DNA of 51,511 nt from Bradymonadales bacterium (lineage in GTDB: Bacteria; Bdellovibrionota; UBA2394). A program made the translations under genes and the position numbers. The DNA is taken from contig REDG01000057.1 in assembly GCA_007693605.1 (NCBI GenBank), positions 1 to 51,511 of the forward strand, written 5' to 3'. The notes under the pieces are model-generated. The model saw nothing but the letters and a program-made list of their open reading frames with translations, did no database searches and was not told the origin of the DNA. This document shows positions 1-9,934 of this stretch, one piece after another (position 1 is the first letter of the stretch; each line of letters begins with the position of its first letter).

Positions 1-266
1 TTTCGATCGGGATGAATCGCGGCCTCACCGAAAATCTCTACCAACAAAGTTCGTGCCGACTCCATATGCTGCAACAGTGGTTCGGCCAAGACCTCGTCTC
101 TCGGATGAACCCAAAGCACTCGAAAGTGTTGGCTTTCGAGAGTCTGTACTGGGCCAAGGCTTGAAGATTGAAAGTGGTCTTGAAAGCTCGTCAAGCGATC
201 TTGACTCTTCAGGGCGGCGCCACTGCAAAAGAGGAAGGCAAAGGCTCCTACAAAGAAAACTCTCAT
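1..266 (-). CDS. Exported protein, partial (cut by window start)
   Basis: About 88 N-terminal residues are visible before the left edge. The protein begins with a basic residue and a hydrophobic stretch (MRVFFVGAFAFLF...), which reads as a signal peptide. The ATG overlaps the TGA stop of the upstream DUF4175-like gene by 4 nt (ATGA), so the two are probably translationally coupled and the start is well placed. The mature part contains LESQHFRVLWVHP and a helix ending LLVEIFGEAA. That pattern recalls the start of peptidase MA-like gluzincin domains, but the zinc motif would lie outside the window, so the family is a guess. Confidence 0.6.
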   Translation of the reverse strand, partial: MRVFFVGAFAFLFCSGAALKSQDRLTSFQDHFQSSSLGPVQTLESQHFRVLWVHPRDEVLAEPLLQHMESARTLLVEIFGEAAIHPDR

Positions 267-2758
267 CGCTGCAGCAACTCCTCAAAGTAGCGTTGATGGC
301 TTGGTTGATACTCTCGATCTACCTCTTGCCTGAGAGAGTTCATAATTCTTTGCCTTCGTTCCCTCTCCCCTCGACCCTCAGACTCAATAATTTCTACTCT
401 GTCGAGCATTCGATCTCGTTGTCGTTGCATCATCGCCTGAGCTTGTTCCTGCACTCGTTGTCGCATCTGTTGTTGGTGCTCTCGAGCTTGCCTCAACAGC
501 TCAAGACCCTCCTGTTCTGCACTGACCGCCTCAAAGCTCCGCTGAGACTCTAGCGATCGAGTTGCCTGGGTCATTTCTGTTTGAATTCTTCGCTCTAGAT
601 CTTCCTGACTACTGGATCGAAAAACAGACTCCCATTCGGTATTCTCCAGTTGCTCCGCAAATTTTTCTCCGAGCTTCTCCATGTCCGATCGTATCTTGTC
701 TTGCTCTTCTGCTAGCTCCTGAGACTTCTCATTCCACTTCAAAAGCTCTTGCTGCAGAGCCTCGATCGCCTCTTCTGGGGCCGCCTTGAACTCTTCGTCA
801 AGGCTTTCGCCCTGCTCTTGCCACTCTTGAGTTCTTTCAAGAAGTCTCTGCTGCCGTTCTGAGAGCTCTTGCAGGGCTCTCTCGTAAGACTCAGACGCCT
901 GCATCGCGCCTTGAGCCAAGTTTTCCTCCCATTGTTCTAAGCCTCGCTCAATCTCTTGTGTTAGAATGGAAAGCTGATTCGTTAAAGACTCTAGCTCTCG
1001 AAGTGCTAGTTCATCTTGACCCATACTCGCCAACCTCTTGATTTCTGCAATTCGATCCTCCAGCTCTTGACTCTGACTAATCTGCTCTTCAATGGCTTCG
1101 CGGTTTACATGTTGATCTTGAGGCCCCTGGGGAAGGTTTCTCATTCGTTCTCTCAAGTCCTCTAACTGTGCTGCCAGCCTCTCGAAAGCTTCTTGCATCT
1201 TCTCAGAACTCAAAGACTCTTTGCCCTGCCGAATCTCTTCTAGAAGTGCCGCGAGATCTTGCTGTGTTGCCCTCACCGAGTCTTTGGCCGCGTGGACATC
1301 GCCAGCCTTCTCTTGAAACAGTAAAGAAAGAGCGTAGAGGATCTGTCGCTCCAATTCACGGACAAAGGCCGGAATCTCTCTGAGCTGCTGAAGCCGTAGA
1401 ACTTGCCGCTCAATTCTGGACTGTAAACCCTGCATCTCTGCCACCCAGATTTCAAAGAGATCATGTTCGTAAACATCTGGTCGACCTAACAAACCTAAGT
1501 TCTGCTCAAGAGATGTGGCGAGCCTTTGGTCAGTCTTCGACTCCAACAAATCGGCTAAGACATGGATCCACTGATCGAGATAAGCTCTGATGTTCTGATT
1601 TCTCATCTCCCTCATATATTCTTCATCCGCGTACTGAATGATCAGAGATTGACTTCGAACCTCCTGCATCTGATCCCGCACAAGTAAATAGAGTGCGTGA
1701 GTTCCGCCGGGCCAATCTTCGATCTTCAGTTCAAAATCCTCTCGAAAATTGGTTCCCAAGTCTTCGAGACGAAGAAGCTCTGTTTCAGAGTCTCCGAATT
1801 CGTGGACAAACACCAAACTCTCTATACCAAAATCATCATGGGCCAATAGCTGCAAAGACAGCCGAGTGGAGTTTAGAATATTCAAGCGAGGATGGGGAAC
1901 CAGATCCTGTCCGTCTCGCAAAAAGATTCTTGCCCTGGGCGGCTCATCGTCTAACAGCTGAATCGGAAAAGCCGGAGAACGATTAAGAAGACTGCCTACA
2001 GCGTATTGAGCTCTGCCCTGGATCGTCCCTTCACACCACACTCCGCAAGCTCGAGCCGTCCAGTCACGGCCTTCTTCTCGAGTAAACAAATAGGCCTGCC
2101 AAAAGCCGAGCTGGGGCGCTTCAAATCGAAAGCGAGAATTCATCACTCCGGCTAAGGTTCCCGATCGGCTCTCCCATTCGGCCGCCTCTCTTGGAATCTT
2201 AATCTCATAGTCTGAAGGAAGCCACACAAGCTGGGCCCTTGCGGCCCTGTACTCGAGTCCGTTCACCGCCACCCAAGAGACTCCAATGAAGGAACAAGCC
2301 AAGACGAAACAAATCGCCAAGTTTCGGCTGGGCCAAATGAAGGCGGGTAGTTGCCCGACCTTACCAGTCCATCGATCAAGATGAGCCCGCTCAAAGTCTG
2401 AGGCTTGCTTCTTGTTCAGAAAGTAGGCAGCGGACTGAAGCTCTGTTTTCGCCTCCGGATGAAATCGAAAGTAAACGGCTTGGGCTTCAATCACTCGGGC
2501 GACCGACTCAAACGAGCCTTGATACTTTCGGATCAGAACCCAGAGAAACCAAAGAGCCCACAACGCGGTCAAAACCACCAAAACGGGTCGACTATAATCA
2601 GCTGCGGGAACTGCAACAAAAGCCCAGAAGTGCTGGACCAAAGCAAACACGCTAAAACTGAGCGCAAGGCCGAGCAAAGCGAGCTGTCCGAAGAAGAGTC
2701 CTCGGTAAAATTCATAAAGTCGCTTCTGTCTTCGAAGATAGCGAAAAAGATCAGACAT
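263..2758 (-). CDS. DUF4175-like membrane protein with long coiled coil
   Basis: 831 residues. Hydrophobic segments lie near residues 22-48, 60-78 and 146-168. A soluble beta-rich part follows to about residue 380, and then about 400 residues of Gln/Glu/Arg-rich heptad sequence that should form long coiled coils. This architecture matches DUF4175-type proteins of myxobacteria and Bacteroidetes, whose function is unknown. The gene starts 8 nt after the rhomboid stop and overlaps the next exported protein by 4 nt, so the three form one operon. In other genomes DUF4175 genes often neighbour MoxR/VWA (Bat-type) genes. None is visible here, but the operon continues beyond the left edge. Confidence 0.7.
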   Translation of the reverse strand: MSDLFRYLRRQKRLYEFYRGLFFGQLALLGLALSFSVFALVQHFWAFVAVPAADYSRPVLVVLTALWALWFLWVLIRKYQGSFESVARVIEAQAVYFRFHPEAKTELQSAAYFLNKKQASDFERAHLDRWTGKVGQLPAFIWPSRNLAICFVLACSFIGVSWVAVNGLEYRAARAQLVWLPSDYEIKIPREAAEWESRSGTLAGVMNSRFRFEAPQLGFWQAYLFTREEGRDWTARACGVWCEGTIQGRAQYAVGSLLNRSPAFPIQLLDDEPPRARIFLRDGQDLVPHPRLNILNSTRLSLQLLAHDDFGIESLVFVHEFGDSETELLRLEDLGTNFREDFELKIEDWPGGTHALYLLVRDQMQEVRSQSLIIQYADEEYMREMRNQNIRAYLDQWIHVLADLLESKTDQRLATSLEQNLGLLGRPDVYEHDLFEIWVAEMQGLQSRIERQVLRLQQLREIPAFVRELERQILYALSLLFQEKAGDVHAAKDSVRATQQDLAALLEEIRQGKESLSSEKMQEAFERLAAQLEDLRERMRNLPQGPQDQHVNREAIEEQISQSQELEDRIAEIKRLASMGQDELALRELESLTNQLSILTQEIERGLEQWEENLAQGAMQASESYERALQELSERQQRLLERTQEWQEQGESLDEEFKAAPEEAIEALQQELLKWNEKSQELAEEQDKIRSDMEKLGEKFAEQLENTEWESVFRSSSQEDLERRIQTEMTQATRSLESQRSFEAVSAEQEGLELLRQAREHQQQMRQRVQEQAQAMMQRQRDRMLDRVEIIESEGRGERERRQRIMNSLRQEVDREYQPSHQRYFEELLQR

Positions 2759-2766
2759 TCCTGGTC

Positions 2767-3876
2767 TTATTCTATCCTATTCTGTGAAAGAGATCGAACA
2801 CTCCAGTCAGAAAGCCCGGCCTTTGAAATAAGGCTAGAGAGCGCCTCAAACTCAGGTTCAGACAGACTCGCTTTTAGGTCCTCTAGTCTCTGTGGGGAGA
2901 GTTGAGCGAACTCCCCAAAATGACTTCGGTAGCTCTCTAAATCTCTTTTCAGCTTCTTGAATGGCCGAAAATGACTGTCACCCTCTGGCGTCGAATCCAG
3001 AAGAGCATGAGCCAGACTCCGCAGTGATTTGCGAAGTGCTAACGAGTAGAGTTGAGACTGAAGACCGAAGGACTGCGAATGCTTCTCACTCAATTCAATC
3101 AAAAGGGCCTCGGCCTCCGACTGCTGGTTCTTCTGAAGCGACTTTAGAGCAGAGTAAAAGTGGTCCAGATCCCGCCCGCTCAGATCAATGTCTTCGTAGG
3201 TCTCACTTCTTCGCAAATAGAATAGAAATCCGATGAGAAGGCCCAATCCAAATCCTGCCAAATGAGTCGTATAGGCCACCGACTTCGGTTCCACCCAAAA
3301 ATGCGTCGCCAAGCCCGAGACTTGAATCAAGAGCCAGAAGTAAACCAAGTATCGAAGTGGAATAAAGAAGGTCGTGGGAAGCTGAGGAACGGGAATCACA
3401 AGAAAGAGCATTTTGATCTTCGAAAGCGGAAACAGCGCCACACAGGCTCCCAACAGAAAGGCCCCCGAGCCCGAAGCCCCAACGATGGGTGCTGATTGCT
3501 GACCCTGAACAAAGATTTCGGGAATCACGGCCAGAGCCCCTGCCAGTAGGACAAAAACCAAATAACGAAGGGGCCCCCAGGCGTTTTCTAAGATCCATCC
3601 AAAGATGAGCAGATACCACATATTTGAGATCAAATGAGCCCAAGACGCATGCACAAACTGATAGGTCAAAAGCTGCCAAACTTGAAGGCCCTGAGAAGGC
3701 ACCACCGCCCAACGATAAGTCCAACTGGACTCAAAAGCTTCATCTCCAAAGTTCTTTGCCAGACCAAGGTCGAGTTGAACAATCCAGACAAAAAAGGCGC
3801 TGCAAAGTCCGATCAAGCTGAGCGTCATCAACGGGAGTCTTCGAAATGGAAGGTTAGAGCCAATGGGAAGAAACAT
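2767..3876 (-). CDS. Rhomboid family intramembrane serine protease
   Basis: 369 residues. The N-terminal 220 residues carry six or more membrane helices with the rhomboid signature: His81 and Asn85 in HLISN, the GASGS box at 133-137 with Ser135 as likely nucleophile, and His205 in TTHLAGFGLG as the base. Such enzymes cleave transmembrane substrates within the inner membrane. The last 145 residues are soluble and helical, with TPR-like character, and are not part of the catalytic core; they could bind a partner. It is the first gene of a minus-strand operon with the DUF4175-like protein. Substrates cannot be inferred. Confidence 0.88.
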   Translation of the reverse strand: MFLPIGSNLPFRRLPLMTLSLIGLCSAFFVWIVQLDLGLAKNFGDEAFESSWTYRWAVVPSQGLQVWQLLTYQFVHASWAHLISNMWYLLIFGWILENAWGPLRYLVFVLLAGALAVIPEIFVQGQQSAPIVGASGSGAFLLGACVALFPLSKIKMLFLVIPVPQLPTTFFIPLRYLVYFWLLIQVSGLATHFWVEPKSVAYTTHLAGFGLGLLIGFLFYLRRSETYEDIDLSGRDLDHFYSALKSLQKNQQSEAEALLIELSEKHSQSFGLQSQLYSLALRKSLRSLAHALLDSTPEGDSHFRPFKKLKRDLESYRSHFGEFAQLSPQRLEDLKASLSEPEFEALSSLISKAGLSDWSVRSLSQNRIE

Positions 3877-3985
3877 CTCTTAGGCCATCGGCAAGTGGAC
3901 CCCTTTCAGAGAGCTTCTTCTAAAGAATGCAGAGCCCTATGGCTGAAAAGACAAAGATCACTAAAGACGCAAACGCGTCATTCGA

Positions 3986-4444
3986 TCAAGACAGCGAACC
4001 GTGGCACTTCTTGTATTTTTTTGAAGATCCGCACGGACAGGGATCGTTACGCCCGACTTTGACCTGGTCGCGTCGCTGCGTCTTCTGTTTCGGAAATTCT
4101 GAGTCAAAATAAAACCAACGGCCTTCGTGCCTGCGAAACTCAGCGAATTCAGAGTGGGGAATGATTTCTTGCTTCCTCTCGTAGGTCGCCGTGAAGTGAA
4201 TCACACAGGAATCATCTTGTGGCTTCACCTCATGAATCTCAAGGGACTTCCACTTGGAGCCCGTGGACCAAGATTTCACAGCGTCTCGATCCACTTGATC
4301 TCTGCTTTCTGGATGGTGGGTCTCTAAAATGAAATCCACATCCCCTCGCACAAAAGCCGCATATCTGGCTCTCAACAAGGCCTCCGGCTCTAATTGGAGG
4401 TTTTCAACCGCTGAACTCTTAAGAGTGCTCATTATTATTGGCAT
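3986..4444 (-). CDS. SEC-C motif protein, YchJ-like
   Basis: 152 residues. The C-terminus carries a SEC-C zinc motif ([19 protein letters not shown]), the CPC...C-H cluster also found at the SecA tail. Before it lies an NTF2-like domain of the YchJ type ([20 protein letters not shown], and FTATYE followed by a Trp-Phe pair). YchJ proteins often have SEC-C motifs at both ends; here only the C-terminal one is present. Two in-frame ATGs, at 4444 and 4432, are possible and neither has a good ribosome site. It is transcribed divergently from the next gene. A metal-binding or SecB/ribosome-related role is only a family-level guess. Confidence 0.8.
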   Translation of the reverse strand: MPIIMSTLKSSAVENLQLEPEALLRARYAAFVRGDVDFILETHHPESRDQVDRDAVKSWSTGSKWKSLEIHEVKPQDDSCVIHFTATYERKQEIIPHSEFAEFRRHEGRWFYFDSEFPKQKTQRRDQVKVGRNDPCPCGSSKKYKKCHGSLS

Positions 4445-4542
4445 CTAAGACGCATTGTGTTGTCTGGACCAGTAAATTTTTCAGATTTCTCGTGACGGCA
4501 TCCCGAGGGACTTTGATACACTGTAGGGGCGGGGCTGGGGAT

Positions 4543-4998
4543 ATGTTTTTATTAGCGACATCGTGGTTGATCTCTTCATGGAGCTTCCAAATTTTTGACT
4601 CGACTAGCCTCGCCGTTGAGAGATTCCAGCCCCAGATTGAAAGCGTTTTTATTCCAGCCGGCATGGTCGCATCGGACCCGCTTCAAATTACTGTCGAGTA
4701 CCGACTGAAGAACTCTTGCGAACGATTGGCTCGCACGAATGTGTTTCCGCACGAAGAACACCGACGAGTCTTACAGTTGGTTTCTGAAGCCTATCGAGAG
4801 CCGAGGGAAGACTGTCAAGATGGGAACTTTATCAGAAAGGTGAGGGTGCCGCTCGGCCCGCTGCCTGTAGGTTCTTACGAGCTTCGAAATTATCACCGCT
4901 TAGCCCAACGCTTCGGAAAGCTTGAAGTGAAAGTGGTTGATGAGGACTCTGTGCTTGAACACAGACTAGCCTTTTCTTACGACCCAATCTTGAGATAG
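4543..4998 (+). CDS. Small exported protein of unknown function
   Basis: About 151 residues when started at ATG 4543. The frame stays open up to an ATG at 4438, but I choose 4543 because it follows a GGGGCTGGGG purine stretch and begins a plausible signal peptide (MFLLATSWLISSWSF), and because it leaves room for promoters between the two divergent genes. The mature part is beta-rich and has two Cys that could form a disulfide (in NSCERL and EDCQDG). It also has a PLGPLPVGSYELR stretch typical of immunoglobulin-like or adhesion folds. I do not recognise the family. The EVE gene follows 11 nt downstream, so the two are probably co-transcribed. Confidence 0.6.
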   Translation: MFLLATSWLISSWSFQIFDSTSLAVERFQPQIESVFIPAGMVASDPLQITVEYRLKNSCERLARTNVFPHEEHRRVLQLVSEAYREPREDCQDGNFIRKVRVPLGPLPVGSYELRNYHRLAQRFGKLEVKVVDEDSVLEHRLAFSYDPILR

Positions 4999-5009
4999 AA
5001 TTCAAGGTC

Positions 5010-5480
5010 ATGAAGTACTGGCTCATGAAGAATGAGGTCGAGGATTACTCCATCGATGATCTCAAGAGAGATAAGAAAACTCTTTGGACGGGCGTTCGCA
5101 ACTACCAGGCCCGCAACTTCATGCGAGACGAGATGCAGCCCGGAGATCTTGCCATTTTTTACCACAGCAATGCGGAGCCCTCAGGGGCCGCCGGCATCAT
5201 GAAGATTCGAGGCAAGTCTTTGGCTGACCCCACACAGTTTGAAAAGACTTCAGATTATTATGACGAGAAAGCCTCTCATGAAAAGCCTCGCTGGTTTCTT
5301 CGAGAAGTTGAGTTCGTCAGGAAGTTGAAGCGACTCGTGTCGATTCAAGAGATGCGAGAGATTCCCGCCTGTCGGGATATGTTGACCCTTCAAAAAGGCT
5401 CTCGGCTCTCTATCACTCCCCTCAAAAAAGGGGAGTGGGACGCCATTTTAAAGGCTTCTGAGAAGAACCCTCGCGGATAA
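5010..5480 (+). CDS. EVE domain protein (thymocyte nuclear protein 1-like)
   Basis: 156 residues that make up one EVE domain, a PUA-related fold thought to bind modified bases in RNA or DNA. Typical features are the start MKYWLMKNE, the WTGVRNYQARNFMRDEM helix, the strand GDLAIFYHS, and PRWFLREVEFV. The length is normal for the family. An AAGGTC sequence lies directly before the ATG. In bacteria such proteins are sometimes linked to restriction or modified-base biology, but the neighbours here, an exported protein on each side, do not suggest that. Confidence 0.9.
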   Translation: MKYWLMKNEVEDYSIDDLKRDKKTLWTGVRNYQARNFMRDEMQPGDLAIFYHSNAEPSGAAGIMKIRGKSLADPTQFEKTSDYYDEKASHEKPRWFLREVEFVRKLKRLVSIQEMREIPACRDMLTLQKGSRLSITPLKKGEWDAILKASEKNPRG

Positions 5481-5552
5481 TTAAATAGTCGATTCGAGGC
5501 GATCTCTGTGTTAGTTAGCTTAGGGATCGGAGTGATTAGTGCAGGGAGATGG

Positions 5553-7427
5553 ATGAGGGGTCTTTTTTTTCTAAGCTTGATGTTCACGATGCTTTGGAGC
5601 TTAAACTCCGACCTAGTGGCGGACAGCCCGAAGAGGCCAAGCCTTCGAAGCTGCCTGTTGGGCATCTCTGGCCTGGCCCCCCAGCAGGGATCTCAAAAGC
5701 TTGCGGAGCATTTCCCGATACTGCCTAAGCCAAGCCAAGTGACAGTCTGGCAAAAACTGCCCGTCCAAAAACGAATGGAGATCATCCCTGCGATGCTGCT
5801 CTACCTCGAGACCAAGGGGGAGGAGGCTCACGGACTTTTTGAGAGGCTAGTGTTGCAATCGATTGAGGAGCTTGACTCTCTAGCTTCGGCCGAGAAAGAC
5901 GAGCTCTCGACTGCTGTTCTTCTCAGAACAATCAGCCAGTTGCTGGAGTTTGGATCTCATCCTCAGTTTCAGAATAAGCCAGATCTCAGGGACTCTGTCG
6001 AACTGGGCATTTACGATCTTTTGCGATTGTCCTCCGATCGTTTCGACCAAGAAGAGCTGATTGCCCTAGCAGCCGCCATTGAGAGAGTCTTAGAGAAAGT
6101 TCAAGAAGACCTGACAAAAGCCAGCAATTCTCGAGTGAAAAGGCATCAATCTTTAGAGGCCTCTCTCTATTTGTTTTTAGCCGAGCTTCGCCAAGAGAAT
6201 CTTGTTAGGCCCTTGCTGGTTGAGCAGCTGATGCCCACCTTCATTTCTCGCTATCAACAAATTCAACGAGCGCCTAGAAAAAAGTCCCATCTGGAGCTCA
6301 AGAAACGACTCGCTCGCCTGATTTTCGAATGGCCCCTGCCTTTTCATGATCATGCCTCCCGACAGTTTTTCAATGAGGTGAATGCCCTTTTTGCTCGGAA
6401 TGATTCTAGTGTTCGACGAATGGCCGCCACGAATCTTACTCGGTGGGTAACAATTCAGGCTGTGTCTTTTGAAGATCTTTTGTATGTCGCCACCTTCTTT
6501 CCTGATGTGCGGGCTGGGTGGCTTCGGGAGGATTCTCCGGAGGCAGAAGAAAAGGCTTATGCTGATTTGCAGAGCCGCATCGAAGCCATCATCTCCGCTC
6601 GAAGGCTTCATCTTTTGGAAAACCTTGAGAAGGAACATTTGCAGGATAGTAACCACCGCCTTCGTACAGACTTGTTTGCACTGGCCCTGTTGCCTGACCA
6701 AATTGGCTTCGAAAGCGGATTGAAGGAAAAACTGGAAGAGATCATCGAGCACTTTCCTGATAACAGCCTGGTCACTGATTTGATTCGAAGAACTCACTCC
6801 GGAGTCCATCGAAATCCACCAGTTCGGATGAGCCGGGATCGACACGACGAAAGTACTGAATTAGAGGCTAGCCTTCACTTCTTTAGGGAACAGTTGGATG
6901 CCCTGGAGTCTCGACTAGACCTCGCAAGACTGAACGGGCTTCTCCAAGATCTTAAATTTTATGGCTTTGACGATGTGGAGAGGAAGCCCCTAGAGGCTCT
7001 TTTGAAGGCAGAGGCTCCGAGCCCTAAGGAGGCAAGGCTCTACCTTGAAGTGCTCCAGGATTTCTTTTATTTTCGAGCCCGACTCGATGATCCCCTGCTG
7101 GCGGACATTGAAGTCGAAGAGGCCTCGTCTGACGGAAGTGAAGATTCTGTTTGGGACCCCGAAGAGTCCGAAGAGGTTGAGGAGTCGGAGAGAGAGGTAA
7201 GACCAGGAAGTCTCTACGAATATACTCTCCCCTCATTAGTTGACCTGGATTACATTGAAAGCTTGATGAACAATCCAGAGCCTCGCCCGACTGAACGGAT
7301 CCTCGCGAAAGCATATCTTAAATATCTTGAAATCCTCTGGAACGGCTCCAAAGCCTCGAGTCTTGAGCGGCAAGATTGGCACAAACTCAACCGAAGGCTC
7401 ACGCTGGCCATCGAGGAACAGGGCTAA
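5553..7427 (+). CDS. Large exported helical-repeat protein, unknown
   Basis: About 624 residues from ATG 5553. An in-frame GTG at 5508 also exists. ATG 5553 is preferred because AGGGAG lies just upstream and the protein then starts with a compact signal peptide (MRGLFFLSLMFTMLW). The rest is almost entirely alpha-helical with HEAT/ARM-like spacing. A very acidic low-complexity stretch sits near residues 535-560 (runs of Glu/Asp/Ser), followed by a short helical C-terminus. No catalytic motif is visible and I do not recognise the family. It probably acts in the periplasm. It is convergent with the EF-G gene. Confidence 0.6.
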   Translation: MRGLFFLSLMFTMLWSLNSDLVADSPKRPSLRSCLLGISGLAPQQGSQKLAEHFPILPKPSQVTVWQKLPVQKRMEIIPAMLLYLETKGEEAHGLFERLVLQSIEELDSLASAEKDELSTAVLLRTISQLLEFGSHPQFQNKPDLRDSVELGIYDLLRLSSDRFDQEELIALAAAIERVLEKVQEDLTKASNSRVKRHQSLEASLYLFLAELRQENLVRPLLVEQLMPTFISRYQQIQRAPRKKSHLELKKRLARLIFEWPLPFHDHASRQFFNEVNALFARNDSSVRRMAATNLTRWVTIQAVSFEDLLYVATFFPDVRAGWLREDSPEAEEKAYADLQSRIEAIISARRLHLLENLEKEHLQDSNHRLRTDLFALALLPDQIGFESGLKEKLEEIIEHFPDNSLVTDLIRRTHSGVHRNPPVRMSRDRHDESTELEASLHFFREQLDALESRLDLARLNGLLQDLKFYGFDDVERKPLEALLKAEAPSPKEARLYLEVLQDFFYFRARLDDPLLADIEVEEASSDGSEDSVWDPEESEEVEESEREVRPGSLYEYTLPSLVDLDYIESLMNNPEPRPTERILAKAYLKYLEILWNGSKASSLERQDWHKLNRRLTLAIEEQG

Positions 7428-7484
7428 GCCATTCCTGAAAGGGGCCAGCTCGAGCTCCTCTTGAAGCCTCTGGACTGTTCTGCG

Positions 7485-7522
7485 GCTGCCCCAAAAGCCC
7501 TTCCGTCCTTTGGACCGGCAGC
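7485..7522. terminator. Hairpin between convergent genes, possible terminator
   Basis: GCTGCC at 7485-7490 pairs with GGCAGC at 7517-7522. Inside it, CCAAAAG pairs with CTTTGG at 7508-7513, with one bulged A. It lies in the 109-nt gap between the exported helical protein and EF-G, which face each other. There is no clear U tract on either strand, so termination is inferred from position only. Confidence 0.3.
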
Positions 7523-7536
7523 GCCTCCTGAGGCTT

Positions 7537-9666
7537 CTACTTCTGTTCTTTCGCCCGTTGCTCTTGATACTTTTTCACAAGCTCTTCTTGCTTCTGTTTA
7601 GGAACCGGCGAGTAGCGAGAAAACTCCATTGAAAATGTGGCCTTCCCCTGACTCATCGAGCGAAGATCGTTGGCGTAGCCAAACATTTCTGACAAGGGCA
7701 CTTCCGCCAAAATGGTGGTGATATTGTTGTCCGTTTGACTGCTCAAAATCATCCCTCTTCGTTGGTTTAATCCTCCGAGCACATTCCCCTGAAACTCTTC
7801 CGGACTTTCCACCTCGACCTTCATGATGGGCTCCAGAATCACCGGTGAGGCCTTCGGATAAAACTCTCGAAAAGCCGCCATCGCACAAATTCGAAAGGCC
7901 ATCTCTGAAGAGTCCACTTCGTGAAAAGCGCCGTCTTGAAGTCGAGCTTTCACATTCACGACCGGAAATCCGATCAAAGATCCCTTTTTGAGCTGCTCAA
8001 TAAAGCCCTTGTCGACGGCAGGAATATACTCACGAGGAATGCGACCGCCCACAATCTCGTCAGAAAACTCATAGGGTTCTGGGCTGTCTGCTGGCAAGGG
8101 CTCAAATCGCCCGACCACTTTCGCAAACTGTCCCTGACCCCCGGTTTGCTTCTTGTGCGTATAGTCAAAGTCAACGCCTTGAGTGATCGTCTCTCGATAG
8201 GCCACCTGAGGCATTCCAGTCACACACTCAACATTGTACTCTCTCTTTAGTCTCTCCACATAAATCTCGAGATGAAGCTCCCCCATCCCGGCTATCAGTG
8301 TCTCATTACTCTCTTCATCCAAACTCACCTGAAAAGTCGGATCTTCCTTTGAAAATCGATTCAAGGCCTTTGAAAAATTGCCCGCGGCTGACTTGTCTTT
8401 GGGTGCCACCGCAAGCTTCACGACAGGACTCGGCACAAACATTGAAGTCATCGACAGATAGGTTCCCTCTTTACAGAATGTGTCCCCCGTAAAGCAGTCC
8501 ACACCGAAAAGAGCCACGATATCTCCGCCTTGAACCCCCTCAATATCCACCATTTTGTCTGAGTGCATTCGAACCAAACGACCCACTTTGACTCGTGTGT
8601 CGCGGGCCACGTTGTAAATGAAGTCTCCCTTGGTCAAAGAACCTTGATAGACACGAATATAGGTCAACTGTCCGTAGCGGCCGTCTTCGAGCTTAAAGGC
8701 TAGACCCACGAAAGGCTTGTCGGGGTCCGAATCAAGAACCACTTCTTCCTCATTCTTCTTGATATCCAAGGCCACATTTCTCATCTCTTTCGGATTGGGC
8801 AAGAAGTGGCTAACTGCATCCAGTAAGGGCTGCACCCCTTTGTTTTTGTAGGCCGACCCACAAAAAACAGGAACCAGCTTCAAAGCGATCACCGCCCTTC
8901 GGGTGGCGGCGTAGATTTCATCTTCAGAAATCTCCTGTCCCTCCAAATATTTCTCGGCAATCGCATCGTCTGCATCAGCGAGGCCTTCGATCATCTTTGA
9001 TCGCAGCTCTTGGGCTTTGGCCAAATGCTCTTCGGGAATCTCCTTCTCAATCACTTTTTCTCCGTTGTCTCCTTCGTAGAAGTAGGCCTTCATTCGGATC
9101 AAATCGACCTGACCCTGATGATTGTCTTCGAGCCCGATGGGAATCTGGTACATCACGGAATGAAGCCCAAGTTTTTCTCGCAACTGCTCACAAACCCGAA
9201 AGGGATTGGCCCCTTGACGATCGAGCTTGTTGACAAAGGCCAATCGAGGCACTCGGTAACGCTTCATCTGGCGATCTACCGTGATCGACTGAGACTGAAC
9301 CCCAGCCACTCCGCAAAGAACCAAAATCGCTCCGTCTAGCACACGAAGGGCTCTCTCCACTTCAATGGTAAAGTCTACGTGGCCGGGAGTGTCGATGATG
9401 TTGATATTGTGATTTTTCCATTCACAAAAGGTGGCGGCCGATTGAATCGTGATTCCCTTTTCTCGCTCGAGGTCCATCGAGTCCATCGTCGCCCCAACTC
9501 CAGACTTCCCCTTCACCTCTTCGATCTTGTGAATCTTTCCGGTGTAAAAAAGAATCCGCTCCGTCAGCGTCGTTTTTCCTGAATCGATATGAGCTGAAAT
9601 TCCGATGTTTCGAATTTTATCAATTCGATCGAGTGCTTGGTTTTGTTTGCTTTGAGCTACGGCCAT
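7537..9666 (-). CDS. fusA: Elongation factor G, mitochondrial/spirochaete type (EF-G1)
   Basis: 709 residues and a complete translational GTPase. Visible motifs are G1 AHIDSGKTT at 25-33, G3 DTPGH at 92-96 and G4 NKLD at 146-149. The switch region reads [24 protein letters not shown], and domain IV contains [11 protein letters not shown]. The VKGKSGVGA insert, the HIDSGKTT form and [15 protein letters not shown] are characteristic of mitochondrial EF-G1 and the bacterial spdEFG1 group (spirochaetes, planctomycetes, delta-proteobacteria). By family knowledge that group performs translocation and leaves ribosome recycling to a second EF-G. It stands alone, outside any str operon. The leader contains a hairpin at 9704-9727. 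Confidence 0.95.
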   Translation of the reverse strand: MAVAQSKQNQALDRIDKIRNIGISAHIDSGKTTLTERILFYTGKIHKIEEVKGKSGVGATMDSMDLEREKGITIQSAATFCEWKNHNINIIDTPGHVDFTIEVERALRVLDGAILVLCGVAGVQSQSITVDRQMKRYRVPRLAFVNKLDRQGANPFRVCEQLREKLGLHSVMYQIPIGLEDNHQGQVDLIRMKAYFYEGDNGEKVIEKEIPEEHLAKAQELRSKMIEGLADADDAIAEKYLEGQEISEDEIYAATRRAVIALKLVPVFCGSAYKNKGVQPLLDAVSHFLPNPKEMRNVALDIKKNEEEVVLDSDPDKPFVGLAFKLEDGRYGQLTYIRVYQGSLTKGDFIYNVARDTRVKVGRLVRMHSDKMVDIEGVQGGDIVALFGVDCFTGDTFCKEGTYLSMTSMFVPSPVVKLAVAPKDKSAAGNFSKALNRFSKEDPTFQVSLDEESNETLIAGMGELHLEIYVERLKREYNVECVTGMPQVAYRETITQGVDFDYTHKKQTGGQGQFAKVVGRFEPLPADSPEPYEFSDEIVGGRIPREYIPAVDKGFIEQLKKGSLIGFPVVNVKARLQDGAFHEVDSSEMAFRICAMAAFREFYPKASPVILEPIMKVEVESPEEFQGNVLGGLNQRRGMILSSQTDNNITTILAEVPLSEMFGYANDLRSMSQGKATFSMEFSRYSPVPKQKQEELVKKYQEQRAKEQK

Positions 9667-9703
9667 TTTCTCTTTTTACTCCTTCAAATTCAAATCCGAT
9701 TGC

Positions 9704-9727
9704 GAGCCTGAATCAAAACTCAGGCTC
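9704..9727 (-). promoter_or_regulatory. Hairpin in the EF-G leader
   Basis: GAGCCTGA at 9704-9711 pairs perfectly with TCAGGCTC at 9720-9727 around an 8-nt loop. It lies about 40 nt upstream of the EF-G start, between the gene and the AGGAGT sequence near its start on one side and AT-rich DNA on the other. There is no U tract, so it is not an obvious terminator. It could stabilise the leader or be a protein site. The function is unknown. Confidence 0.35.
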
Positions 9728-9877
9728 CTCTTAAACACATAAGTATCTACACCCTTCTACGAATAAGCGCGAATTTGCTCAAGCCCCGATGGGGTCAAAC
9801 TGCGTCTGAAATGGTGCGGCAGCATGGTCAAAAAGCCCCCTCTTTCCCATTAGTTAGAACGAATGTCAAAAAAGGCC

Positions 9878-9904
9878 TCAAGTTTTCTGACGCGCCGCCG
9901 ATAG
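9878..9904 (+). promoter_or_regulatory. Sigma-28 (FliA) promoter of the flagellin gene
   Basis: TCAAGTTT at 9878-9885, an 11-nt spacer, then GCCGATAG at 9897-9904. The FliA consensus is TAAAGTTT-N11-GCCGATAA, so 14 of 16 bases and the spacing agree. It lies 30 nt upstream of the flagellin start and just ahead of its AAGGAAAGGAGAAGGGAGG ribosome site. This makes the flagellin a late (class 3) flagellar gene. Confidence 0.88.
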
Positions 9905-9934
9905 ACCAGTAAGGAAAGGAGAAGGGAGGGCCTC

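Noticed and set aside
53..553. 166-codon plus-strand frame at the left edge
   Set aside because: It lies opposite the DUF4175-like gene and the partial exported protein, which have clear signal peptide, coupling and coiled-coil features.
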